From Burkholderiaceae bacterium (GTDB taxonomy: Bacteria; Pseudomonadota; Gammaproteobacteria; Burkholderiales; Burkholderiaceae): a stretch of DNA of 7,844 nt. The stretch's first letter is position 1. Each line of letters opens with the position of its first letter. The stretch spans positions 1 to 7,844 of the forward strand of contig JAGOCV010000186.1 in the NCBI GenBank assembly GCA_017998575.1, written 5' to 3'. The notes beneath the pieces were generated by a model. It was not told where the DNA came from. It made no database searches and saw nothing but the letters and a program-made list of their open reading frames with translations. The translations under genes and the position numbers were made by a program. Shown here piece after piece: positions 1 to 5,821 of this stretch.

Positions 1-127
1 GCTGAAGGTCCACTGGCCTGTTCGCGCTTTTGTGCAAGACCAGTTCGAACCTGCCTCACGCAGCGCAACTGAGGCAGGTTCGAACTGGTCTTGCACAAAA
101 GCGCGAACAGGCCAGTGGACCTTCAGC
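1..127. repeat. Perfect 58-bp inverted repeat with 11-nt loop at the window edge
   Basis: Bases 1-58 are the exact reverse complement of bases 70-127, separated by an 11-nt loop (59-69). The right arm and loop read as normal coding sequence of the NmrA-like gene on the minus strand. The left arm does not continue that protein sensibly. The innermost part of the arms, CCTGCCTCA at 50-58 against TGAGGCAGG at 70-78, was probably a short natural inverted repeat in the gene. Fold-back priming there would copy the gene back in reverse and give this structure. The repeat may extend past base 1. It is either a read, library or assembly fold-back at a contig end or, less likely, a real inverted duplication. 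Confidence 0.95.
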
Positions 128-201
128 AGCGCCTTGGCCACTGATCCGCCTTGCCGGCCGGTGGCTCCGAAAACCAAGATAGGGCGATGTACTTCGTTCA
201 T
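49..201 (-). CDS. NmrA-like NAD(P)-binding protein, N-terminal fragment
   Basis: The start is the ATG at 201-199. The reading begins MNEVHRPILVFGATGRQGGS and continues through VAKALLK, VRAFVQD and a segment ending ALREAG. The strand followed by GATGRQGG is the glycine-rich dinucleotide-binding turn of atypical short-chain dehydrogenases of the NmrA/HSCARG type, which often act as NAD(P)H redox sensors or quinone reductases. About 51 residues look authentic. The frame stays open further left, but after ALREAG, where family members usually continue with a V/A-E-hydrophobic strand, it enters the inverted repeat and loses family resemblance. Most of the roughly 300-aa protein is missing. It is divergent from the HxlR regulator at 292, a common regulator/target layout, so HxlR control is a fair inference. 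The Shine-Dalgarno is weak (GAG upstream). Confidence 0.75.
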
Positions 202-221
202 GATTCAGCTCGAAAAAAATG

Positions 222-236
222 AGAATGTCGTATTCT
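222..236. promoter_or_regulatory. Candidate operator between the NmrA-like and HxlR genes
   Basis: AGAAT-gtcgt-ATTCT is a perfect 5-bp-arm inverted repeat with a 5-nt spacer. It lies in the 90-bp AT-rich gap between the divergent starts at 201 and 292. HxlR-family regulators bind short dyads in such gaps. TATTCT (231-236) also resembles a -10 element for the rightward gene, but no good -35 box is visible. The arms are short enough to occur by chance, so this is a suggestion only. Confidence 0.3.
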
Positions 237-291
237 TTCCTCTATCTCTGAATTGCGGAAGACGGCACTTTTTTTAACCTCAGGCACAAAA

Positions 292-705
292 ATGAAACTC
301 TTGGACCAAGCAGGACTGGACTACCTCAGTGAACGTCTTGAAGACGATTCATCATTCCAGCCGATTCCCTCCAACGGAATCTGCACGCGACTCGGTGATA
401 AATGGACCGTACAGGTTATCTGGCGTCTGGCCATCGCAGATGATCGTCGCCTGCGGTTTTCCGAGATCAAGCGCGAGGTGGAAGGCATCACACAGCGCAT
501 GCTGACGCTGACCTTGAGAAACCTGGAACGAGATGGCTTGGTAGAACGCCACTATTTTCCCGAAGTACCTCCGCGTGTGGAATATGAGATCACGGATATG
601 GGGAAAAGCATGTTCCATGCGCTGGAAGGCATCAACTTGTGGATCAGAGAAAACCTTCCGCGTGTAGAGCAATTGCGTCAAACCTACGATACCAACAAGC
701 GCTGA
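292..705 (+). CDS. HxlR-family winged-helix transcriptional regulator
   Basis: This is a 137-aa DNA-binding regulator of the HxlR/MarR-like winged-helix type, a usual length for the family. Residues 31-46 (Cys31, then LGDKWTVQVIWRL) match the family opening of a Cys followed by G-x-KW. Residues 56-82 (RFSEIKREVEGITQRMLT onward) hold the helix-turn-helix with the typical G-I-x-R-M-L-T. Residues 83-105 (GLVERHYFPEVPPRVEYEIT) are the wing with the signature PEVPPRVEY. A TTG at 253 would extend the frame by 13 residues, but it lacks a Shine-Dalgarno. The ATG at 292 has AGG 7 nt upstream and begins near the usual N-terminus. Several family members sense aldehydes, quinones or oxidants through the conserved Cys. 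The divergent NmrA-like gene is the likely target. It converges on the RidA-like gene, 36 bp apart. Confidence 0.93.
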   Translation: MKLLDQAGLDYLSERLEDDSSFQPIPSNGICTRLGDKWTVQVIWRLAIADDRRLRFSEIKREVEGITQRMLTLTLRNLERDGLVERHYFPEVPPRVEYEITDMGKSMFHALEGINLWIRENLPRVEQLRQTYDTNKR

Positions 706-741
706 TGCATATTTGGGCAGCAAGCCTTACGGGTGCGGGAG

Positions 742-1131
742 TTAGGGTAGTTTGGCAATCACCTTAATCTCGAACTGGAATCCGTAAAGCCACGTCACGC
801 CAACCCCGGTCAAAGTAGGATAAGGCGCTTCTCCCCAGTATTCTGGAAGGACACTCCAGATAGCGTCGAGGTTCGACTCCGGATCGACGACAAAGAGGGT
901 TACGTCAACCACGTCACTGAATGTGCAGCCCGCCGCCATAAGAACAGCATTAAGGTTATCGAATGCCAGCCTGATCTGCGCTTTGAGGTCAGGTTCAGGC
1001 GAACCATCCTCACGGCTGCCAACCTGGCCCGAAACAAACAAGAATCCGTTGGATTTGATGGCCGGTGAATACCGGTTGCGCTCATAAAGCGCCTGCCGAT
1101 CGAGGGGGAAAACTGCTTCGCGTGTTGTCAT
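742..1131 (-). CDS. RidA/YjgF/UK114-family protein lacking the catalytic-type arginine
   Basis: This 129-aa protein has the chorismate-mutase-like Rid fold, normally a homotrimer with ligand sites between subunits. Visible landmarks are FLFVSGQVG (30-38), the helix AFDNLNAVLMAAGC (56-69), DVVDVTLFVVD (73-83), and the C-terminal GVGVTWLYGFQFEIKVIAKL (109-128). Archetypal RidA deaminates reactive enamine/imine intermediates using an Arg near position 105. Here the matching stretch is PYPTLTGVGV, with no Arg anywhere in 101-122, although the later Glu (E121, FEIK) is kept. Enamine deaminase activity is therefore uncertain, and this may be one of the Rid subfamilies that lack the Arg. The ATG at 1131 has AAAGG suitably placed upstream. 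An upstream in-frame start at 1164 adds 11 residues without family resemblance. It is divergent from the LysR regulator and probably controlled by it. Confidence 0.92.
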   Translation of the reverse strand: MTTREAVFPLDRQALYERNRYSPAIKSNGFLFVSGQVGSREDGSPEPDLKAQIRLAFDNLNAVLMAAGCTFSDVVDVTLFVVDPESNLDAIWSVLPEYWGEAPYPTLTGVGVTWLYGFQFEIKVIAKLP

Positions 1132-1180
1132 GTTTGTGCCTTTGCAATAGCGAACTCTGGCCAATGAACAAAAAAGGTAC

Positions 1181-1208
1181 TTTACAGGTGCTGGATCGGG
1201 TGAATAAA
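1181..1208 (+). promoter_or_regulatory. Possible promoter for the LysR-family gene
   Basis: TTTACA (1181-1186, five of six matches to the sigma70 -35 consensus) is followed after 16 nt by AATAAA (1203-1208, four of six to the -10 consensus). Transcription would then start near 1215, placing the palindrome at 1227-1249 just downstream, where a bound regulator could block elongation. An alternative -10, TAAAAT at 1235-1240, lies inside the palindrome. Both are weak predictions made by eye. Confidence 0.3.
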
Positions 1209-1226
1209 CAGGCGACTCTGTTCATC

Positions 1227-1249
1227 ATTGTTTGTAAAATACAAACAAT
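1227..1249. promoter_or_regulatory. Perfect palindromic operator between the RidA-like and LysR genes
   Basis: ATTGTTTGTA (1227-1236) and TACAAACAAT (1240-1249) are exact inverted repeats with 10-bp arms around a 3-nt AAA spacer. The site contains the T-N11-A pattern (T1232 to A1244) typical of LysR-type binding boxes. It sits in the AT-rich gap between the divergent starts at 1131 and 1272, ending 22 nt before the LysR ATG. Autoregulation of the LysR gene and control of the RidA-like gene from this one site is the natural reading. The perfect symmetry makes chance unlikely. Actual binding is inferred. Confidence 0.75.
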
Positions 1250-1271
1250 CTGCGGAAAGAGAGGATGAAGA

Positions 1272-2210
1272 ATGGATCGGTTCGACGCGATGCGCGCCTT
1301 TGCTCGTGTGGTGGAGGCGGGTAGCTTCACAAAGGCTGCCCAAACACTTCATATGAGCAAAACCACGGTGACGCAGCTCATCCAGCAGTTGGAAGCACGC
1401 CTGCGCGTCAAGTTGCTCCATCGCACCACCCGCAAGCTCGGTGTTACTCCCGATGGCGTGGCGTACTACGAGCGTGTTGTCCGCCTTTTGGCAGAAATGG
1501 AGGATGCCGAAACCAGCTTGTCCAGTGCGGCGATCACGCCCAGAGGGCGACTCCGTGTGGATGTGCCCAGTCCGCTGGCCCGCCTCGTACTGGTGCCGGC
1601 GTTACCGGATTTCCACGCGCGCTACCCTGATATTCAGTTCGACATGGGCGTGAGCGACCGAGCGGTGGATCTGATCAGCGACAACGTGGATTGCGTCTTG
1701 CGTGGTGGTGAAATCAACGACCAATCCCTGATCGCACGCCATGTCGGCGATTTGCAAATCTCCGCCTACGCCGCACCGAGTTATGTGAAGCGTCTCGGCA
1801 CTCCTGCGAATCCGCAAGAGCTGGAAAACACCGACCATCGCATAGTGGGATTCCTGTCCTCACGCACCGGTAAGATTGATCCTTTGGTACTGCACCGTGA
1901 GAGTGAACGTATTGAAATCAGGAGCAGCTATGTGCTCGCAGTGGATGATGGCAATGCCTACCTCGAAGCGGGGTTAGCGGGGTTAGGAGTGATTGCGCTG
2001 CCCACTTATATGGCGGCAGCACATCAGGCTTGTGGCGCTTTGATTCCGTTATTTGAACAATGGCGGTTTAATCCAATGCCGCTGTACTTGGCATTTCCAC
2101 CGAACCGCCATGTCAGTGCCAAGCTGCGAGTTTTTATTGATTGGATCATTGATCTGATGCAGCAGCATGCCCTAAATTCCAGCAATCAGCGACGACATCC
2201 CTGCCCCTGA
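1272..2210 (+). CDS. LysR-family transcriptional regulator
   Basis: This is a full-length (312 aa) LysR-type regulator. The N-terminal winged helix-turn-helix covers about residues 1-60 (AFARVVEAGSFTKAAQ, then SKTTVTQLIQQLE, then LLHRTTRKLGVTPDG), followed by a linker helix (65-85). The periplasmic-binding-protein-like effector domain spans about 90-300, with GRLRVDVPSPLARL, PDIQFDMGVSDR, DCVLRGGE and AVDDGNAYLEAGLAGLGV. The C-terminus FPPNRHVSAKLRVFIDW is typical of the proteobacterial LysR subgroup near metabolic enzymes. The start at 1272 has GAGG 7 nt upstream. The gene is divergent from the RidA-like gene across a perfect palindrome and converges on the relaxase gene with a 44-bp gap. 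Tn4371-type elements have a LysR-like regulator, TraR, near traG. This one could be that, but its pairing with a RidA-like gene and its lower GC than the relaxase fit better with a cargo or chromosomal regulator. Confidence 0.95.
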   Translation: MDRFDAMRAFARVVEAGSFTKAAQTLHMSKTTVTQLIQQLEARLRVKLLHRTTRKLGVTPDGVAYYERVVRLLAEMEDAETSLSSAAITPRGRLRVDVPSPLARLVLVPALPDFHARYPDIQFDMGVSDRAVDLISDNVDCVLRGGEINDQSLIARHVGDLQISAYAAPSYVKRLGTPANPQELENTDHRIVGFLSSRTGKIDPLVLHRESERIEIRSSYVLAVDDGNAYLEAGLAGLGVIALPTYMAAAHQACGALIPLFEQWRFNPMPLYLAFPPNRHVSAKLRVFIDWIIDLMQQHALNSSNQRRHPCP

Positions 2211-2254
2211 TTTGCTCCTCCTGCAGCGGTATCAGTCGCTATGCAGCCGACTTG
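2211..2254. other. Convergent gap and composition boundary between LysR and relaxase genes
   Basis: These 44 bp separate two convergent stop codons. They contain an imperfect hairpin, CTGCAGCG (2221-2228) against CGCTATGCAG (2237-2246), with a 2-nt bulge and no T-run, so at most a weak terminator. GC content rises sharply just to the right, inside the relaxase gene, so an old junction between element backbone and acquired DNA may lie here. No att-like direct repeat is visible. Confidence 0.35.
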
Positions 2255-4237
2255 TTAAATCGAAATTCCACGCTGCCGTCCGACTTCCCAAGACACCCCA
2301 TTACCGCGCACCATCGCAGAGATCTGCTGCCCCAGCCGCTGTTCAATTACCGGCCGCCACGGTACCAAACTGAATCCCAGGCCATCGTCCAGCATCGCGT
2401 AGCGACCGCTGGCGAGCATGACCGAACGCCGGTAGGTGCCGGCCACGCGGTGACCGTCGGCGACGGGCCGATGCTCCAGTCCGGTTTCGGCGGCAATGTC
2501 CTTCGCGGTCTGCGCCAATTCCCGATTGCGCAGCGTAGCCAGCAGGTTGCGCGCCAGGATCACGCGCTGCCCACGCCGCTCGGCCAGCCCCTGTTCGGCG
2601 AGGAAGTCTGCGCGCTGTTGCAGCGCCTGTCGGGCTTCGCCGCCGAAGCCCAGGTCGCCCAGACCCTTGCCGCCGCCGATCAACTGTTGATCCAGCCAGG
2701 TGGCGCCGATCACGCGGGCCTGCCGCTCGATCGACAGGTGCGATTTCAGCTCCACCGTCACGCCGCCCAGCCGCTGCGCGTCGTAGCGGCGGCCACGCTC
2801 GGCCAGGTCGTCCGGCACCTTCCATAGCCCTTCGGCTATACGCTCCACGATGCCGGCCCGGCGCAGAGCTTCCAGCCGGCGAACATGGGTCGCGACGACT
2901 TCCTGGGGGTCGCGGCCGGGCTTGGCGCGGCCATGCTCAATCGCCAGGTGGTGATCGGTGCGGTACAGGCCGTCGCTCGCCAGCGCGGCGATGTTCTTGT
3001 CGGCCGCCCGCACCTCGGCGGAACCGCGTGCCTCCACCACGGCGCCGGTGGGATAGTTCGCCAGCTCGTCGCGGGCATTGAGCGCGACGTAGTGGGCCTT
3101 TCCGTCCACGCCGTCGATGACCAGATAGCCGCGGTCGTGCAGCTCGTCGGCCAGCCCCTTGGCAGCCACGCGGCCGACGATGGTTCGGCCATCGTCTCCT
3201 GGCTCGAACACCGCCAACTCGCGCGGCTGGCCGCTCATGGCCCGCTGCATAGTGCGGATGATGTCGCCACGCTCGCCGAGGGCGCGCAAGGTCTTCTCCG
3301 CGTCCGCATGGACGGCCCAGGTGCTGGGCTGTGTTTCGTCGGCCAGGCCCAAGCGCTGTAAGCGTTGCAGACGGCCGATCAGCAGCAGGCGCTGGCGTTG
3401 CAGCCGGGGTTCGTTGAAGCGTTCGATCTGCACCCGGCCATCCTCGCCGGCCTCGCGCTGCAACGTGCGGTCGAGGCTCGTCCACCGTTCTTGCTCCACC
3501 TCGCGCCCCAAGGTCTGCTGGATCTCCAGTTCCGTGCGCGGCCCCAGCCATTCCGTCGCTAGCTCGGCGGCCCGGTGGCGGAAGCCGTGGGCGATGTAGT
3601 CGCCGGCGATGATGAGGTCTTTGCCGGTGTCGTCGCGCCCGCGCACGATCAGATGCGTGTGCGGGTTGTCGGTGTTCCAGTGATCGACCGCCACCCAATC
3701 GAGCCGCGTACCTAGATCGGCCTCAATGCGATTCACCAGATGCCGGGTGTAGGTGCGCAGATCGTCCAGCTCCGCGCCGTCCTCGGGTGACACGATGAAG
3801 CGAAAATGGTGCCGGTCGTCTGCGGCCCGCTCCTTGAAGGCGTCGAGGTCAGCCGCATCGGTCTGCGGCCCGTAGGCTTGGCCCGGTTCGCCATCGCGGC
3901 CCGCGCCATCGCGCTCGATGTAGCGCAGGTGCTTGGCGAGCGATTGCGGGCTGGCCTGGTGCTGGTTGACCAGCAGCGTCTTGATGGTCACGCGCCGCGA
4001 CATGGGAGTGAGCTTCGCCCCCGCGAAGCGCGCCGCCGTGTGCCCGCGCCCCAGGCGCGAGCCGGGCCGCTGGCCGGTGCCACGCGCCGACGCCGGACGG
4101 CGCACCGAGGACTTGCCGCTGCTGGCCTTGCCCGCCTGCTTGAGCACCTTGGAGACGAAGCTCTGGCCCTGGCCCTTGCCCCGGTTCTTCGGAGCGCTGG
4201 GGCGCACCCGGAAATCGTCGTCGCGGCGGTCGGTCAT
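2255..4237 (-). CDS. MobP/VirD2-type conjugative relaxase with DUF3363-type C-terminal region
   Basis: This 660-aa protein would nick oriT, stay covalently bound to the 5' end and pilot the strand into the recipient. A basic, disordered N-terminus (1-80) precedes the relaxase core. The likely catalytic Tyr is Y106 in HLRYIERDG. HHFRFIVSPEDG (143-154) and the metal-binding three-His motif DHWNTDNPHTHLIVRGRD (185-202; H186, H193, H195) follow. The C-terminal two thirds resemble the DUF3363 region of relaxases called RlxS or VirD2 in Tn4371-type elements, and the end (GFSLVPWRPVIEQRLGQQ, then GVSWEVGRQRG) looks intact. The ATG at 4237 is chosen because AAGGAG lies 7 nt upstream. The frame stays open to 4612, but that extension is Arg/Cys-rich and unlike the family. 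It is last in a coupled operon. Its ATG overlaps the preceding stop by 4 nt. Confidence 0.95.
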   Translation of the reverse strand: MTDRRDDDFRVRPSAPKNRGKGQGQSFVSKVLKQAGKASSGKSSVRRPASARGTGQRPGSRLGRGHTAARFAGAKLTPMSRRVTIKTLLVNQHQASPQSLAKHLRYIERDGAGRDGEPGQAYGPQTDAADLDAFKERAADDRHHFRFIVSPEDGAELDDLRTYTRHLVNRIEADLGTRLDWVAVDHWNTDNPHTHLIVRGRDDTGKDLIIAGDYIAHGFRHRAAELATEWLGPRTELEIQQTLGREVEQERWTSLDRTLQREAGEDGRVQIERFNEPRLQRQRLLLIGRLQRLQRLGLADETQPSTWAVHADAEKTLRALGERGDIIRTMQRAMSGQPRELAVFEPGDDGRTIVGRVAAKGLADELHDRGYLVIDGVDGKAHYVALNARDELANYPTGAVVEARGSAEVRAADKNIAALASDGLYRTDHHLAIEHGRAKPGRDPQEVVATHVRRLEALRRAGIVERIAEGLWKVPDDLAERGRRYDAQRLGGVTVELKSHLSIERQARVIGATWLDQQLIGGGKGLGDLGFGGEARQALQQRADFLAEQGLAERRGQRVILARNLLATLRNRELAQTAKDIAAETGLEHRPVADGHRVAGTYRRSVMLASGRYAMLDDGLGFSLVPWRPVIEQRLGQQISAMVRGNGVSWEVGRQRGISI

Positions 4238-4686
4238 GGCTGCGCTCCTTGCAAGCTCTGGCGTGTCCGGTCGTGTGAAGCACGCGGACATGCCTGCATT
4301 GGCGCCGGCCTCGCGCCACAAGCGGCACGGCGGCGAAGCCGCTGCGTGCCGCGCAACCCCCACGTGCAGACTGGCTTTCGACGCGGCCCGGTGCCGCGTC
4401 CTTTTGTCTTGCCTTCCGCCTTTGCCCCTCGCTGTCGCTCCGGGCGTCGGCGGCCCGGCGGCGCTGTGCTGCTTGCAGCCAGCCCGCCGGCGAACGCGCC
4501 GATGGCCGCAGGCCAGGCACGTTCGAGGCAAGACGCCTGCACACTGGACGGCTGCGCCGGAGACAGCGCGAAGTGCGGTGCGAATGCCCCCGCACTGCAC
4601 GCGCGACGACACGACGACGAACAGTAGAACGAGACGCCCGATGGCACGACAAGATGCACGGCAACGTGCAGCGAGTCGGCCATCAT
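4234..4686 (-). CDS. Unrecognised 150-aa frame between traF and relaxase, ATGA-coupled at both ends
   Basis: I do not recognise this product. The frame starts MMADSLHVAVHLVVPSG. It has a moderately hydrophobic stretch at about 57-73 (AWPAAIGAFAGGLAAS) and a strongly basic second half (PPGRRRPERQRG, KAEGKTKGRG, QRLRRRAACG), with seven Cys overall (22, 26, 30, 53, 107, 123, 133). In its favour, its ATG overlaps the traF stop as ATGA with GGAG about 8 nt upstream, and its TGA overlaps the relaxase ATG the same way, just as at every other junction of the operon. Against it, all three minus-strand frames are largely open here, as often happens in GC-rich DNA, and the Arg-rich composition is typical of spurious frames. 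The interval could instead be, or also contain, non-coding oriT. A protein, if made, might be DNA-binding or membrane-linked. That is speculation. Confidence 0.42.
   Translation of the reverse strand: MMADSLHVAVHLVVPSGVSFYCSSSCRRACSAGAFAPHFALSPAQPSSVQASCLERAWPAAIGAFAGGLAASSTAPPGRRRPERQRGAKAEGKTKGRGTGPRRKPVCTWGLRGTQRLRRRAACGARPAPMQACPRASHDRTRQSLQGAQP
4245..4250 (-). promoter_or_regulatory. Strong ribosome binding site that fixes the relaxase start
   Basis: AAGGAG on the minus strand stands 7 nt before the ATG at 4237-4235. It decides the start against the longer open frame reaching 4612. It lies inside the last codons of the preceding 150-codon frame, as expected for translationally coupled genes. 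Confidence 0.85.
4322..4352. repeat. GC-rich imperfect hairpin upstream of the relaxase, possible oriT element
   Basis: GCGGCACG (4322-4329) pairs with CGTGCCGC (4345-4352), and GCGGC (4330-4334) pairs with GCCGC (4338-4342). This gives a 13-bp stem with a 2-nt bulge and a 3-nt GAA loop. It lies 85 bp before the relaxase start, where oriT hairpins are often found next to MobP relaxase genes. There is no T-run on either side, so it is not a standard terminator. I did not find the IncP-type nic core in the 4238-4682 interval. The oriT role rests on position and structure only. Confidence 0.35.
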
Positions 4687-5279
4687 GGGCGCGACTCCAG
4701 CCAGACCGGATGCGCGAAGCCGATCACGGCGGATGCGCTGACCGGGCCGAAATACCGGCTGTCGAACGATGCCGGATTGGTCATGCTCAACAGGAACAGC
4801 TCGCCCGCTTGGAGACGGCGGCAAAGCTGCAAGGATGGCAGTTGCCGGCCCAGCCGGTCGGCGGGCAGCGCGGCGGCCGCAGGCTCGCCGTCGATGCGTA
4901 CCTGACCAGCAACGATGCAAACGTGTTGTGGCGCGACCGCACCCACACGTTTGAGCAGCGGCACGCGCGTCGGCAGGTAGCCGCGCTGCGCGGCCAGCAT
5001 GGCGGACTTGGCGGGCAGCGGCACCAGCACAATGCTGTCCACGGACAACGGACGTGGCAGCGAGGCGGTGCGCGGGTCGAACGGTTCGATGCGATACCAG
5101 CCGACCGCCACGCTGTCGGACGGGTTGTAGGTCAGGCGCGGCAGCGGCGACACGAAAGCCGCCCAGGCCAGCGCAGCGAGGCCGACGGCGGCGAAGCCCG
5201 CCAGGACGATGCGAGCGCGCAAACGTGCACGGGGCGAGCGAGGACGCGACACGGGGCCGGTCGTGGAAATAGTGGTCAT
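4683..5279 (-). CDS. traF: Conjugal transfer signal peptidase TraF (S26 family)
   Basis: This 198-aa protein resembles the TraF peptidases of IncP/Tn4371-type conjugation systems, which act at the inner membrane and in RP4 process the pilin precursor. A basic N-terminus is followed by one membrane segment (about 23-43). The catalytic Ser motif is NPSDSVAVGWY (52-62), with Ser56 in the position before x-P/A-x-G. The usual Pro is Ala here. The candidate catalytic Lys is K110 in VPLLKRVGA. The conserved late motif FDSRYFGPV (172-180) is present. Length fits the family. GGGAGG stands about 7 nt before the ATG at 5279. The start overlaps the DUF2840 stop by 4 nt and the stop overlaps the next frame's ATG by 4 nt. 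Confidence 0.94.
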   Translation of the reverse strand: MTTISTTGPVSRPRSPRARLRARIVLAGFAAVGLAALAWAAFVSPLPRLTYNPSDSVAVGWYRIEPFDPRTASLPRPLSVDSIVLVPLPAKSAMLAAQRGYLPTRVPLLKRVGAVAPQHVCIVAGQVRIDGEPAAAALPADRLGRQLPSLQLCRRLQAGELFLLSMTNPASFDSRYFGPVSASAVIGFAHPVWLESRP

Positions 5280-5821
5280 GGGAATGTCCTCCCGGCCAGC
5301 CAGGCGGCGTGCCGTTCGATGCTGTATTCGGGCAGCGGCGAGCGCGCCGCAAGCCGGTTGGCGAGCGCGCGCCAGTACGCGGGCGACACGGCGGTGGGCG
5401 CGATGCCCAGAGCCTCAATGCCGTCGATGCGTTCGAGCACGGCGCGCACGCTGGCATCGCCTTCGGCGTGCAGCAGCAGGTGTGCGCCCGGCTGCACGGC
5501 AGGAATGCGCTGCACCGCATCGAGCGGCGTGGCGGTCTGCATCACCATGAGCTGCCAGCGGATCGTGCCGTAGTCGTTCGCCTGCCAGCGGATGCGGCAG
5601 AGCACCGCACCCGGCAGGAACACGGCGCAGCGCCGCCAGCGGTCGAGCTGGAGCGTGCGTGCCGGTTCGCCGAAGCGCAGGTAGAGCTTGAAACGGGCAT
5701 CGATGTAGGCCAGCGCCACGCGCGTCAGCGGCACGTTGCCGGCCTGGCCGGTGAGTGTCGCAAGCGCGGGCCGCGATGCAGCCGTGGGCGCGTGCGCCGC
5801 AGGTAAGGCGGATGTGTTCAT
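5276..5821 (-). CDS. DUF2840 family protein
   Basis: This 181-aa protein of unknown function belongs to the DUF2840 family, found between parA and traF in Tn4371-type elements and related plasmids. Recognisable stretches are VALAYIDARFKLYLRFGEPA, WRRCAVFLPGAVLCRIRWQA, YGTIRWQLMV, PGAHLLLHAEGD and SPAYWRALANRLAARSPLPEY. The first 30 residues are Ala/Pro-rich and variable-looking. I see no signal peptide, membrane segment or catalytic motif, and it is probably cytoplasmic. The start at 5821 is supported by GGGAG about 8 nt upstream and by a 4-nt ATGA overlap with the RHH gene. The in-frame extension to 6013 reads through that gene and is rejected. Position suggests a role linking element maintenance to transfer, but no function is known to me. 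Confidence 0.92.
   Translation of the reverse strand: MNTSALPAAHAPTAASRPALATLTGQAGNVPLTRVALAYIDARFKLYLRFGEPARTLQLDRWRRCAVFLPGAVLCRIRWQANDYGTIRWQLMVMQTATPLDAVQRIPAVQPGAHLLLHAEGDASVRAVLERIDGIEALGIAPTAVSPAYWRALANRLAARSPLPEYSIERHAAWLAGRTFP

Noticed and set aside
32..277. 81-codon plus-strand frame at the left edge
   Set aside because: It lies across the inverted repeat and antisense to the NmrA-like gene, and its product has no recognisable features.
253..705. TTG start for the HxlR regulator
   Set aside because: There is no Shine-Dalgarno before 253, and the extra 13 residues are not family-like. The ATG at 292 is better supported.
706..741. Terminator between the convergent HxlR and RidA-like genes
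   Set aside because: I see no stem followed by a T-run in either direction in this 36-bp gap.
2255..4612. Relaxase with a 125-residue N-terminal extension
   Set aside because: The ATG at 4237 has a strong AAGGAG at 7 nt and matches the usual N-terminus. The extension is Arg/Cys-rich low complexity and would need a start inside the preceding interval.
3849..4664. Third open minus-strand frame across the traF-relaxase interval
   Set aside because: It runs into the relaxase gene out of frame, has no Shine-Dalgarno at its start, and its product has no family features.
3933..5573. Very long (546-codon) plus-strand open frame
   Set aside because: It is antisense to the relaxase, traF and DUF2840 genes, which have clear family motifs. 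Its product is Arg/Ala-rich with no recognisable domain, a typical shadow in GC-rich DNA.
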